A stretch of DNA of 64,000 bases from Icerya purchasi (taxonomy: Eukaryota; Arthropoda; Insecta; Hemiptera; Monophlebidae), in NCBI GenBank assembly GCA_039619475.1, contig CM077115.1, positions 413,362,557-413,426,556 on the forward strand. Reading direction: 5' to 3'. Every line of letters starts with the position of its first letter. Position 1 is the first letter of the stretch. The position numbers were made by a program, and so were the translations under genes. Of this stretch, positions 43,985 to 57,529 are shown in pieces. The notes below the pieces were generated by a model, which did no database searches, was not told the origin of the DNA, and saw only the letters and a program-made list of their open reading frames with translations.

Positions 43985-46900
43985 TTTAAGTAAAACAAAA
44001 ATTAAATAATAATATTGTTTCCTTCAATAAACTTAAAAAGAAAAAAGAAAATCTTATTACTAGAGCAAAGAAGACAAAAAATGCACAGTGGAGGATAAAT
44101 ACTGTACGACATCAGATCTTTAGAAAACACAAGTCTCTTGTTGTCAAATTGGACGCAATTAAATAACAGGTGGTTAATGTCTTCTTTAAAATTTTGTCGA
44201 CAAAAAGTGTTACGACCCGTGCAATGTCTTGTGTTTGAAAAACTTAAACCCAATCGGCAATGGCCGGAGCGGAGCCTACACACAACGGTCACAAATCTAC
44301 GGGTTAAACTAACTGAATAGGATTAAACCAAGGTGTGAATGGCAGAGATGGTTGGACCATATGGGGAAATATTTACCAGGGCGTTGTGCACTGGAAATAA
44401 GACTCACCCAATCCGCATGATTATCTCTTTTAGCGTTGTTTAGAAGATCGAAGGATGGGATGAGTCGAAACTTAATACCTGATCTAAACCCTTCTTTAGC
44501 AATCGAATCAACTCGGTCACTAAGTAATAGCCCACAGTGACTTGGAATCCAGAAAATTTAATGACTCTTCTCAGTTCTGAAATATTAAGATGTATTTTCT
44601 TAAATTCATAAATGAGTGAATGGCAATTATATTCAAAGTTACCGCTCTGAAGCGACAAGAGCGAACTAAGGCTGTCCAAAAATGCCACAAACCCCCCTTG
44701 GACTGCAACACTTTTTTCGCAAACTCTTAATGCTTTTTGAATAGCAAAGAGCTCGGCCGTAAAAAATCGAAGCCTCCGGAGGTAACTTAAATTTCTGTTC
44801 AGCGATTATAATAAGCCCTGCTCCTACACTTTCATTAAATTCACGGAATTTAGTACCATCGATAAAGATCAACCGGTAACTACGATATAATTCTTTCACA
44901 ATACCTAGAAAAACAGAATTCGCAATGTTACTAGACAATCATGCATATTCTCTGGCTTTTAAAGGTGTTAATATTAATGTCTAATTTGATAAAATTAAGT
45001 TCATAACTTAAATTAAAACAGTTCGAGGGAGAAGATAGCACAAGAGCTGGACTGTCTCTATAATATATATGCTAGTTCTTTTGAGCGAGAGCGGCGTTCT
45101 ATGATGAACAAATCTCCAATTACTACTTAAATGCATTATCTTGCTTATGAGCTGCGGATATTTATATTTACAATACTTAAGCGCAAATTTATCGGTTAAA
45201 TAATTTCTTCTAATATGCAGAGGAGTAATTTTGGTCTCCATTTGAAGACCGATAATAGGGGACGACGTGATATTTCCCGTGATTAATCTGAAGCCAAGAT
45301 TCTGTAATTAATCTAGCTTCGTGAGCTGGGACTTCAAAGCTGATCCATAAAAAATCGCTCCATAATCTAATTTCGATCTAATAAAGCTTTTATATAACCG
45401 ACTTAAGGTGATTGCATCACCTCCCCGACGTGAATTACTTATAGACCTTAAAGGTGCTATACGAATTAATTACAAGTTCAACTAGTGTCTGAATGTGAAA
45501 AGTCCATGTAAATTTAGGAACTAAGAACAAACCGCTTTTCTTTTTTTTTTTTTTAACACGTATATTTCAGTACAATCTTATTAAAGTGAAAATAAATTAG
45601 CAGTTCTTTTAAAACGGTGTTACAACTTAGTCGAAATAATATTATATACAGTTGCATAACTCCTAATGTATAGGTATATAAATATTCATACGCGCATATA
45701 AATACTCACACGCACGCATACCAACTATATGCACATACCCACAAAATACATACATACAAGTATATTATAGATTAAATTAGGTGACTAGCTCATAAGGTTT
45801 CGCGCGCTTAAGGCACCTTAAGTCATCATCGGAAAGTAGCAGTTCTGAGGCCTCTAGATTTAGGTGTGGAGTCGATGTTGGTGCGCTTCTGAAATATAGC
45901 GTATGACTTCATCAACCCATGGAATGTTTTAAATCCCAATGTATATCTTCGTTGCGTTCGTAGCAGAAAGCTTCAGTGATGCTTCGGAGATACTTGTTTT
46001 GAGTGCGTTGAATAATCAACCGATTTTGGATTTCTTTGCACAGCCCCAGAGTTAAATACCATATATCCGTATCGATCTGATCATTTGACAATAAATTATA
46101 CGTTTACTAGACAGATTGAGCTTATAGTAACGCCCAATCAGCCAATAAATCTGTCTTAATTTATGTATAGGTTGTTCTTTTTTCATCTTGACATGCGTCT
46201 TCCAATTCAGTCTCGAATTTAAATGCATACCCAGGTATTTAGCGAAGTCCGATCTTGGCATAGAAAAAACGATCAACTGTTATATACGAGTAGGACAGGT
46301 GTTAGATTTACGAAGCGTAAACATAACGTGCGCCGATTTTTCTTGATTAATCTTGCTCTTCCAATCACACGTCCATTTGCTAATTTTTTCTACTGCATAT
46401 TGCAAGTTAAGCGTAGTCAATTCTGGTGAGTCACTAATTAACAGGATGGCTGTATCATCTGCAAAGGTAGCAGTCATCGTCTCGGCTGCTGTTGGAATGT
46501 CAGCTGTATACAATAAATACACAGTAGGTCCTAAGACACTACCCTGTGGGGCGTGTATTGGATAAAATTTGGACTTGGCTTTTTCATAAGAAACTCTGAG
46601 GGATCTATCAGAGATATATGATTCAAAAAGTTGGTACATATTTTCCGGTAGTAGGCTGCTCATTTTATGAATCGGCCCTTCGTGCCGGACTCAACACACC
46701 TAAATACCTAACAGGTCTGGTAAACTTAGTGAGTCACTTTTGAATTAGAACACGGATTTGTTGTTAGTCAAGTGGTCTGAGTCGAAAGACAGATATCGAG
46801 AATTTGGTATGGGATACTTCAAAATGTATTTTCTCAAAGGAATTGAAACAAATATCAATGGATGTTTGATTTGCCTGAAGACATTTAGTGGGGCAATTAT

Positions 46901-49900
46901 GTTTGGAACATATTAAGAAGTCGTCCACGTATGGCTGAATTCGAGAAAAAGTTGGTAGTTGAATATTAAAGAGAGGTAATATATATATATATATATATAT
47001 ATTAAAAATAAGCGGACTCAAAACGGAACCTTGTGCAAGACCTTTATAAGTTGTACGAACTTCAACCTGTTTGTACAACGGGTTAAGAAAAATGATCTAC
47101 ATAAAAATAAACCACACAAAATTTTTGCCATGAGAAAAGGAAACAGTCATTAATAGATTGAAAAGGATGGGGATTGAAACATTATCGAATGCCCCCTGAA
47201 TATCAAGGAACGTTGCCACCAAAAAACCCTTGGTCTTGGATAGTAGAATAAACATCCCCTAAGAACGGTGCTACACAATCTTGAGTATCCAAACGTGAAC
47301 GGAACCCAAGCATTCCCTCCGGAAGTATACTACGTCTTTCAATCCATCACATCGTTCTTAATTACAATCTCGAAAACTTCCCTAAATAGCAGGAGGCTAA
47401 GGAAATAGGTTGAAATGATGACGCCTGGTTGAGAGATTTACCAGGTTTAGGTATCGGAATGACTAGGAATCGCGTCTAGTAAGAAGGAATTAAACCAGAG
47501 GCCAATAAATTGTTATATATATCTAATAGTATATTTTTAGCGTAATTACTTAAGTTCTTTATAACTGAGTAAGTAACACCGTCTAGACTGGGGGAAGAGT
47601 TACGTTTCTTTTGTGAAGGAATAAAAACTTCTTCATACGTGATTGGACGGAGCAGGAAATGAGGTACCATAGCTACAATATTTCTTTCCCCGGCCAACTC
47701 TTTCCTTACTGGAACATAAGGAGGAGAAACTGAGTTTGAGAAGTCAGTAAACCAGCTGTCATCTTGAATGACTTGGCCGTGGGAACGTCAATTTTTAAAA
47801 CGTTTAGTCAGATTCCAAATTTCTTTTAAAGGAGTGTTTCTGTTAAGCTTCCTACAAAAAACCATACAAGAATTCATTTTGGTTCTTTTGAAGAATTTTC
47901 GCGTCTCCCCTGCAATTTTCCTATGCGTAAGATAAGCTTCATTGAGCCAGCTGCCCTAAAAATGCGCAAAGCATCATTAATTTTGGACTCGCATTCTCCA
48001 TTCCACAAAGAAATAGGGGGTTTATTCCTTTTGCACAAAGACGCTTTAGGCATGGAGCTCTGTAACGTTGAAAGAACACAATCGTAAAATGCGTAATATT
48101 TGTCTAAAAAGGGTTTGCTCACAGAATTAATTATTACAAGATTTTGATCAACTAACTCACGAAATTTATTCCAGTTCTCTTCCATAAATGTCCAACGCAA
48201 CATATTATTTTCAGATCGATCTTGCTATGTCGGTTGGATGACGTTGAGTTGTTTGTATTTATAGTGATTATGATGGGGAAGTGATCACTAAGGAGGTTGA
48301 TAGAACATTCCATGAACAATCGAGCGCCATTAAGGACGATGCCAAGTTAAATCAACAAGGTTATTAACATGAAGTGGATTTCCATAGATCTGAGTTAATG
48401 ATGACGTCGAGTACAGATTGTTATGGTCACAACCCCAGCACCTACTCAAAGCGTTGAAATATCCGCCCACTAAAATAGGAATATTATTATAACCCTCCAA
48501 TGCATCCAGAAATGTCACGGAGTTTATGGAATGATTTTGGGGGGAGAGTAGTACGAAACAAATATACTGGAAAATTGACCAATAGTAACAAGAACGCTGA
48601 CAGCATTTGATTTGGTACCATTGTTACTAGTTGATAAATCGAGATTAATCACTTGATGCTTGATTCCAAACTTAACCGAAATGACCGTATCCCCGTAACC
48701 ATCTTCTCTGTCGTCTCGAAAACAGTGATAGTTGGAAATATTAAAAGATCTATTATTGGATAGCCAAGTTTCGGAAAGTAGGACAATATCAATATCGTCC
48801 GGAGACAGAAAGATATCTAGGTCACCCCTTTATTCCGAATCATATCGAAAAGAGCAAGTTAAGAATGAATTTGAATTACGTCTGTTTATAGATCTACTCG
48901 TATTTTGCTATATATATATATATATATATATAAATCCTAATGGAGAACTCATACTCGGATTCCAGTGAGATTAGATGATGATATAATATATATAAATATA
49001 CAACCATTAAATGCATCAAATACATTAATAAATAGTAAAAACAAAAATATAATTAAATATGTAAAGCAGAAAAATTAATTACCGCTGAATTAGACTTACT
49101 AGCTTTTCTATTATTAGGAAGAGACTTAAACCCTTTAGAATTAACCATGTTGGAGATTTTGGGATCCAAGCCATTTTTGCTTATGTTATTCGTACTACTT
49201 TTCAATATTGATTGAACTGGTTTCGGACCAACATTGGTTAAGGTTGTGCTATTGGTTAGTTTGGACGAATTCGATTGTCTGTCGTAAGTTTTTTTGGCCA
49301 GAACGATTTGTTTTTTTCTTCCTCGTCAGAAAACACAAACGATACAGTACGTTTAAGACGGAAATCTGAAATGAGAATTAATTGATTTGAATCAATATAT
49401 ACGCAGTGTTTTTTAAAGGTTTAGGTTTAAAAATGTGAGGTTCATTCTCTTGATTACTTTGTGAAATAGGCGGAAAATTACTTTCTTCAAATAGGAGAGA
49501 AAAACGGTTTCTTCTAATCATATCGGAGTAGAAATTTTCTTGTCCATATAGAGGGCGTACTTCTAATGAGGCCTCTATTTAAGCTGATATTATGTGACGC
49601 CATAAGTTCATTTGTATTTGCCTCTTCCTTTCGGGACACGAGGTATCCGTAGCTCTATGCTGGTATTTGCAAAACATATAGATTGTTAGTGGACTAGTAT
49701 AGGCTTCTTCCGAATGTTCCATTCCTCCACAACGCAGACAGCTGGAAATATCGGAGGCTTCTGTACGCGTACGACGAACAAACGGTTCGCAAGGAAACCT
49801 GACGTTATTTAAAAAATAACATGCACTGGTAAGGATTGGCCTTTAAACGAGATCGGAACAGAAGAACTCGGAATATATGTAACTTCGCCATTAACCTCGT

Positions 49901-50060
49901 CTACCCAATCGTCTGATGTTATTAACTACAAATGGATAGGAGCAAATCATTTCCATAATTTGATCCTCGGAATACTCGATATCCACTCCCTTGAGAACAC
50001 CAAATCGTGAAACCAGATGCGCCAGAATATAGAGGGCCTATACCTGCTTGTAGGAAAGCA
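43985..50060 (-). pseudogene. Degenerate ~6-kb LINE with ORF1 and ORF2, host of a nested jockey element
   Basis: Read on the minus strand. ORF1 remnants have a CCHC-type knuckle CLRCGGMEH and a second Cys/His piece (about 49760-49620). Then comes an APE endonuclease with DIVLLSETWLSNN and RDDREDGYG (about 48790-48670) and VGGYFNALSRCWGCDHN (about 48460, D of GDFN changed to Y). Next an RT start PSLDGVTYSVIKNL, LAQGSVLSPLIFNIY and a YVDD box (about 46940), and RYLGVL at about 46690. After the nested insertion it resumes with FLVPKFTWTFHI. RNase H follows, with FIDGTKF and VGAGLIIIA (about 44860-44800), and a C-terminal piece with RLRSGHCRL and INHLLFNC. The 3' end is near 43985. Frameshifts and stops are many. 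An (AT)n microsatellite has expanded inside the RT (46978-47001), giving an IYIYIYI insertion. Confidence 0.82.
45541..46690 (-). mobile_element. Jockey-like LINE, 5'-truncated, nested in the larger LINE
   Basis: The minus strand opens at about 46690 with an RT piece: [34 protein letters not shown], and [10 protein letters not shown] (the FADD active site). It continues with KYLGMHLNSRLNWKTHVKMK and IDRYGIW-type sequence, then a 3' UTR and a poly-A tail (T-run at 45541-45554 on the plus strand). PQGSVLGP plus FADD fits the jockey clade. One frameshift separates the two ORFs at about 46278. It splits the host LINE between RYLGVL and FLVPKFTW. Confidence 0.83.
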
Positions 50061-53000
50061 AGAACAAGAAATTAAATTATTAGCGGAATGTGGTGACGAA
50101 AATTAAATAATCACTCTATTCCGGCTCACTTTCTTAATTTCAATAATATCCTTTCATATATTATTTCTTTTTAATATTTCCGCGATTTTTAATGCATTTA
50201 TGGAGCTCTAGCCTGTTCGATTCTGGTTGATAGTATTTTTCAATAAAAACTTTAAAACCTTTATCACTATGATTTTGGATTTGTATCAGTAGCATAAAAA
50301 TTAGAAAAATAATTACGGGTAAGTACCGAGATGTCCGATGTAATATTATTAGAAAAACATTATTATGATGACCACTGCAATTGTTATAACTGGCTAGATA
50401 TGAATTCTTTAGACTCACACTTAACTGAGGCTTCACTATCGTTGTCGTTAATAGCAGTTGTAAAATTACTGGTGCCCTGCTTACTGTTACCTGTTTTACT
50501 TAAGTTGCCCCCCCCCATCGTCATCAACGTACGATGTTAACCTCGTGCAACACCGGAAAAACTTAACAACCGACTAAAAGGAAGAAAGAGAAAAGAAAGA
50601 AAAAAAACAAAAAGAGATTCTACGAATTCGTTGAGAAATAATAAACGCTTTTATCAACACGAACGCGATAGAACTCACTAAAAAAAATGGAGACGTTCTT
50701 CGTGGAGTCGGAAGTAATTAAACCATTGTAAGGAATGCGAGATCTACCACTAACCGAACGTGTTTTCATTCAATCGGAAAGGGGAAAAAAATTGTAAAAT
50801 CTCCGTTTGTATCACATCGAATTTTCTTATGAACAATTGACGACCCTCTCTGAATTAATTCGAGAATATTGGTCGAATAATGCGTGTTGCTTATAGAATA
50901 ATCCCATCCTGGACGCGACTACCTTTGATCGCGGATTGGAAACAAAACGACGCTCCAGTCTCGCGTCCAACTAAACATTAATAACGGAAATAATTAGACA
51001 GCTTTATAGTCTCGTTGAAAGTTCTACTCGCAGTTAACAAAGACGTACAGAGCTCTGGTGCGCAGGCAGGGCTACAAAGTTATTCGCTAATTATTATTAT
51101 TAATTGTTTGCTTCCGTGTAGCGCTCTCGTTGCGTACCGTCTATTCTTTATAAATAATATGCCGGTAATCAGCGTAGTTAGTGTTGTTAGCTGCCTCGTT
51201 AATTATCGGATAACTCGGCGTTACCCTATCGCCCCTTCCTATTTTGATTTTAACGTTACTACGGCTCGCTGGTGTGCTTGTCGATATTTGTAGTAACAAA
51301 CAATCTTGACAAACTGCTCGCTAGTTACCTCTTCACGGTGTCGCTCAGATTACGCCGAAAAAAAAAAACCGTTCTATCTAGCTTTTTACGTTGCTTTCCA
51401 AACGCGTCAACGACGAGTCTGTTCAAATGGCATTTCTCCTTTAAAAAAATGGCTTTCCTGTACACGCGCAGTGCACAATTGCAGAAACGTTTTAGATAAG
51501 AGTTGCATTAAACGACCAATGGGGGGGGGGGGGGTTAAATAAATAAATATTTGTTCGTTGCATTTTCCGTCGAAGACGTTACTGAAAATCGTTACAGAAA
51601 TAACCGTTTCGATTTTCCGATTTTCATGTTTACGGTAAGAATAGGGGGATTCCTAAAACTGCATTACGTGAACTCACACAGACGCTTTTATACATATATA
51701 TAGATGTAACGATATAAAATTGCTAATTGAAAATCTAGCGATAGTCTTATCCCCCCCCCACCTTGGTTAAAGGAAAAAATATCGAAAGCACCTCTAATAA
51801 TATACGCTGGCTGCACAATTTCTATTTATCTTTCAGCGGCGGGAAAAGAAGAGATGATAATCAGTGATTCATTTTATCGCGTACGAATTTAAACAGGAGA
51901 AATCCATTAAATGAGGATTGTCAGTGTCGTCAACTTAAGCAGCCTAAAAGTTAAGCTGTTTTTCTTCTTTTTTCTGTTTATTTAGGTTTAATCTTCAACG
52001 GGCGTTGACCCAGAACCGATGATAATTATTAGGGGGCGACCGGATTCTATCCAAGTTGCACTTTGACGGAACAAATTAACCAACTTCGCTGCGATACTAA
52101 CTGGTCAAATGGGAATATTTTTTTTTTTTTGTTTCAACGCTTTCACAATAAAAATTCGCATGAAATGTACAAAATTAATGTAAATTTATGCGTACCGAAA
52201 AAATTTTCTCGTCTATCGATATTAATATGTTACGATGAAACGATGATTAATTTACCACACGATAATATTACACCGACAGCTTTTACGGGAAAAGTTTAGA
52301 TTCGTAAATGGAAACGAACGGGCATGGCATTTCATAAATATTAAATCGACATAACAATCGGTCTGATTTTAATAGTTCTGTTTTTTTTTTCAGTTCGTCG
52401 CCGATGCATTTTTGTACCGCGGGTCGTTATTGGTGGTCGCATACGAGTACACCGATAAGTATCGGTGGTCTATCTGTTTTGTGAAATTTTTATTAAATGG
52501 TAATAAACGCCATTAATCAATTTATGAATTATTTTTATCCTCTGTCCTTAAGCGCATAAGAATATAACTTTATTTCCTCCTCCTTTCGATTTCTTAGGCT
52601 AATGTCCTTACTGACAAACCTAAAAAAAAAAAAAAAACGTTACCAATGTTGGTTAGGATGATCTCGAATTGAAAAGAGAACGTATTTTTGAATATAGTCT
52701 CGGACGAAAATTAAAGAATTTTTCAAAAAAAGTCCGTGGCCCGTTCTAAAGCAGCTAGAGTTTCTTTTATAATCGACATCTTTTATTAACAAAAATAGGA
52801 GGAAAAATGTAAACCGCTAAACTTTAAAACTTAAGAGTTTTTAAATAGGTTCGACTTTGAAATATTGTAAATGTTAGTTCATTCGAATAAAGGTGACGAA
52901 ACTGAAAATGGTGCCACATTTCTCGTTGCCGGCGTGGAAATATTACGTTTGAACACTAATAACTGGATTTGCTCCCGTTATCATCAAGATATAATTGTTT

Positions 53001-54870
53001 CCTTCTCTTTCTAATTATTTCAGCGTACAGGTTTCTGATCGACAAGAGCCCAAAAATGAAAAACCAAAAAAAAAAAAAAAACGAAATTTTAGGATGTCTA
53101 TCTTCGTAATACATATCATTTGAAAATTTTGTGTAAAAGACTCTGAATAATGTGTCTTTTCAAATAAAAAAAAGTTCTGCCTTCACGAAGTTTGTTCAAA
53201 AAATTATAACGAAAATGAGCTAAAAAGTGAAAAATATAATTATTCGGTAAAAGTTAGAGTAACATATTTGAAGGAGGAGGGGAGATATTGTGCTGATTAT
53301 CCTCTTAAAGAAATGAATAATTTTTGAAATATGGCAACAACTAAAAAATATCAGTACGGCAATATCATCACTCGTTTCTCATCGAGTATATTAGAAATAT
53401 TTAACGCGGATTCCGATTACTGTTATTGCCATTTGAATTCTCGAATAATCCCCCTGTTAAGTATATATTACTCCAAGTTATCTCCTTTTACTGAATAATT
53501 TTATTTTTTACTTTTTATTTATTACATGAATATAGAGGAAATTTTGAATTCGAGTATTTTTTAACAATTGTCGCATTTTTTTTTATATTAATTTTAAAAA
53601 AAAACAAAAAACCATCATTAACTCAGCGTTATTTATTTTTCTGTATGTTTATTTCGACACTACTGACTTTAGGAGACGTAAACCATATTCGGTAGCTTAT
53701 AAAAATATATTTGTAGAAATGAAATATCTTTATTAATATTGGAGATTTTAGGTTTCATTAATTCCGGTAATATTAATCGCATAAAAGTTACAAAGCGTTT
53801 ATCGAAAATTATTTTAGCATTCCATAAAAAAAACTTCGGGACTTTTATAATAGCAGTTTTTGTTTCTGACGAAATAACCGACATAATTTATTGCCTATCG
53901 TCTTGTATTTAGACTTACTATTAAAGTTTTTCATTATTTCTTTGATCATTAAAGTAGTAGTAAAAAAAAAGTACAACTAAATATTCCATCATTAAAAGAA
54001 ATTTAAATAATTTCGAAACACAGGCGGAGGACCGTAGATTGTTTTCAACAAAAAATTATTTCGAATTTAGCGAATTTTAATACTTTTTTTTTGTTGTTTC
54101 CTTTTTGTTTTTCTACTCACGATTGAGATTGAAACTTTTTCAGACAGAAAATTTCGATAACAGCCAGAGGTGGTGTTCGCGATGAGCAGCTTTTCAGAAG
54201 AATCCGTAGATATTATGCTATTTTTAATTTTTCGATTATTCAAATATCAGTAGCACCAAAACCAAATTTCGTAGATAGCGTGTATTGGGAAACCGTACAC
54301 AATTACCCTTTTTAAGGGTTTTTTTTTAACAATGTTTCTAAAACTACTTAACGAAATAATATAATCCCGAAATTACCGAAAAGAAATGCAAGGGGATAAG
54401 AAAATTGTTCAACGTTTTCATTTATATTAAATAATGGAATATTATTATTTCTTAGGAAAAAAGTTCAGAAGAGTTTTTGAGGGAATTATTTTTATCATTT
54501 CGAGCATAAAAGAACGAAATGATTAAAACATACGGAAATCAGCGAAAAATTTTATGCTACTAGTTGTTGCCTCAGTAGAATACGAAGTTTCACCATAACA
54601 CGGTATCGTGCAACTATCAACCTTTTTTCCTCTCTTCCATAATTATATTTATCTATTTTCTTCATTTAAAAACGCTCGATTGCGCGCTCTTTTTGGGGTC
54701 TTTTATGTAATTACGTATGCTAATTATTACAGAGTATTATAAAGTTTAGTTAATTTTAAAAAAGTAAATAAATTATTAACATTATTAATATCGTCATTTA
54801 AGATAATATCCAAAGTAGCATTTCCCCAAAGCACATTAGTTGTTCCATACCAATATTCCGGCATTTGGTC
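50061..54870. other. No gene recognised, ~4.8 kb
   Basis: AT-rich unassigned DNA. Poly-C/G tracts are at about 50507-50515, 51521-51534 and 51753-51761. LINE-tail-like 3' ends on the plus strand are suggested at about 52600-52637 (TTAGGCTAATGTCCTTACTG plus poly-A) and 53040-53082. ORFs at 51015, 51272 and 52063 show no domain or motif. Confidence 0.4.
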
Positions 54871-54871
54871 A

Positions 54872-54943
<72 letters not shown>
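54871..54943. repeat. TA microsatellite
   Basis: A nearly uninterrupted (TA)n of about 70 bases, broken once by ACACAC. It is the longest TA tract in the window. Confidence 0.95.
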
Positions 54944-55228
54944 TATGTGGATAGCTGAGACGTATGTAATATTTTTTTGTTGTCTTTTTTTTTTTTGCGA
55001 AGGCATTTTCTAATTATTAATGTTCTTTAAATTAGTGATTTTTTATAAAAAAGAAAACAAAAACAGATTGAATATTATTCCCCGTCTATAAAAAATTTCC
55101 TGAAATTTTCGATAGGGATTTTAACAAAAACTACGACAGTTAAATATAACAAAAAATTTGTACAATCGCTAAATGTATATGAAATTACATTTTTAATTTT
55201 TTAAAATCATCTCTAAATCTAGACGGAC
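54944..55228. other. No gene recognised
   Basis: Unassigned AT-rich sequence before the MITE. Confidence 0.5.
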
Positions 55229-55803
55229 CAGGGTCGGATCCAGAGACACCTTTAGGGAAATTATACACGACGGTAGACAGTAGATTTGATTGTGTTTCAT
55301 AAAGAAAATCAAATAGCGAGGTCTTTAAAAATGTAAACATTTTTTAAAAGTACATAATTATTACAATTTAATATAAATTTTGTTTTATTTTTAGGTGAAA
55401 AATTAAACGAAATTATAAAATTATACCTAAAAAATGATAGTTTAGAATTTAAATAGTAAATTACAAGAAAGAATAGAACGATAGTTTTTTTTATTAGACT
55501 TTACTTCTTTTTTATTTTAGTTAGTAATCCGATCCGAATTGTTTGTCCGTAAGCAAGTTTAAATATACACATATATATACATTTCTCATTGCAATATTTT
55601 TAATTAAAATTACAAAATAAAAATTAAAAAGAAATAAAAAAGGCAAAAGATCGACGACAGTTGCGTTTAAAACAGAATAAAAACATAACATTTACTTTAG
55701 AAAACAGTATAAAATATTAGTTATTAAATCCATAGGTGTAGCATTTATACAAATTTTTTTGTAGTATAAATTAAGTTTCTCTGTTGTAACAACTTTTTTC
55801 ATT
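55229..55803. mobile_element. MITE, second copy of the 34.2-kb family, inverted and right-truncated
   Basis: It starts CAGGGTCGGATCCAGAGACA and follows the reverse complement of 34158-34801, sharing TAGTAATCCGATCCGAATTG and GGCAAAAGATCGACGACAGT-type blocks. The expected far end is replaced by a T-run (about 55806-55824) with a LINE-tail-like follow-on. Confidence 0.75.
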
Positions 55804-56057
55804 GGTTTTTTTTTTTTTTTTTTTGGTTGGAATGCCCTGTATTTTTTTCCTTGTGGACTCGCCATTGAGAGACGGACGTAATTATCCCGCTTTTAAATGT
55901 TCTCAACATTTTTTAAAATAAACAAAGCTATAATTATGTCGTAACTATCATGTAAAAATTTAGATCGCCCGAACTCTAATGATAATTTTAATCAATTTTA
56001 AAAAACATCAACTAGTTTCGGATTGAAAGGTTCACGGTGTAGTTATGCTTGATCAGA

Positions 56058-57039
56058 TATATTCAGGGCACCAGTTCATTTTTGGTCGTAATTTTAGTTC
56101 GTTCATTTTCGCTATTATTCACGGTGTGTGAACTAACACACATCATGAATAACAGCGAAAATGAACGAACTAAAATTACGACCAAAAATCAACATCATGG
56201 CGAAGTAACGTAATTACGAAAAATAGCGCGAAAAATGAAACTTGCCGGAAAAATAATCAGTTAGTAACGGACATATTTAAAATGGCGGCGCGGAAAAAGC
56301 GAAATACTTTAAAGAGAGGGAATATTTTAAAAGTAACGAAACGAACATACACAAGGGCGTCGCCAGCTGATGAGCCAAGGAGGGGCAAGATATGTAGCCA
56401 GCCGTCGGGGGGGGGGCAAGATGATAGAAAGAGGATATGAGTTATAGGAAAATTAAAATTTATAAGTTGTAAAGGCTTAATATTTTATCAAGCAAGAATA
56501 AAATCTTAATTAAAACAGAAGTTTTCCGAAGTGTCTATGATTACGCGCCTATTAATACTCATCAATGCCAGTTGATTAAAAAGTTTCAAAGCTCCAGGGA
56601 GGGCAGCTGCCCTTCCCTGCCCCCCGCTATACACCGTAAATGATGTAAAAACAAGTCGCAAAAAGGAAATATTAAAAACAAATCGTATAAAATACTATAT
56701 AGAATGAATATCGTAGTAATTGTAAAAAAGGCGATATATTTAATATATAAAATTACATACCTTAATAGGCTGGATACATCTCAGCGGCGGTGTTAAAGAA
56801 TTCGACGTGAAATGCAAATGAGAGAATATAAAAGCGGTCAGACGAGAACAGTAGAAAGTGGCAGCCAGTAAATAAAAGTAAATAAAAAACAATTAATTTG
56901 AATTATTTTGGAATAAATTAATATTTTTCTTTAATTTGCAATGAAATATGAAATAAGCTGAAATGAACTAAAAGGTAGTGACAACGTACGTATCCATATG
57001 AACTATAACAGCGCAAAACGAACTGGTGCCCTGAATATA
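56058..57039. repeat. Fold-back element with a nested hAT-type MITE
   Basis: The outer inverted repeat reads TATATTCAGGGCACCAGTT at 56058 and its complement ends at 57039. The left part contains a tight hairpin at about 56080-56190. Sequence such as AGTAGAAAGTGGCAGCCAGT is shared with 2284-2310, so it is related to the 1.0-2.6 kb fold-back. A MITE fragment (about 56352-56640, start CAAGGGCGTCGCCAGC) of the 15329 family lies inside, with its far end missing. Confidence 0.75.
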
Positions 57040-57049
57040 ACAGTTTACC

Positions 57050-57525
57050 TTTTTTTTTTTTTTGGCTTGGCCGACTAAGGGCAGCTACCCAGGACAATTG
57101 AACTAAATTAGAGATTAAATTCTAATCCGGTCAGAAATCGATGACAGAAAAGAGGCAAGAGTAGCAACCACATTGGATGACGGCAAAGCTAAGATATAGG
57201 AAGCACTATATGGAGTAGGAAAATTCAGCTTTAACAGCGATATTACGTTCGGAGGAAAGACTGGAACATTCAAATAGCACGTGGTCAGGATCACAAACGA
57301 AGGAATAGTCGCCAGGGTGCAAAGGACAGTAAGGGGACGGGAAAAGAGCAAAACGATACCGTGAGGATGGGAGCAAAATATGATTGAACCGCAGACGGCA
57401 GATGGCAATGTTGAAAAAATGTTTAAGAGTAGGGAAATGATAGAACGATGAACAAGAAGGGGGTCTAGGCTGAATAGAAAGGTAAAATGAGTTAGGATTG
57501 GAAAAGGAGCAAGGATACACATCCG
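57050..57525 (-). mobile_element. 5'-truncated LINE tail, longest copy
   Basis: On the minus strand two overlapping frames give the C-terminal LINE region: RPPSCSSFYHFPTLKHFFNI, HPGDYSFVCDPDHVLFECS, SSERN, then NFPTPYSASYILALPSSNVV and FLSSISDRIRI. A 3' UTR (GGTAGCTGCCCTTAGTCGGC) and poly-A (T-run 57049-57063) follow. One frameshift near 57235 separates the frames. It is the most complete of the seven tails in this window. Confidence 0.82.
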
Positions 57526-57529
57526 GCTT

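Noticed and set aside
54871..54943. The long TA palindrome as a cruciform origin
   Set aside because: Any (TA)n is self-complementary; no independent evidence.
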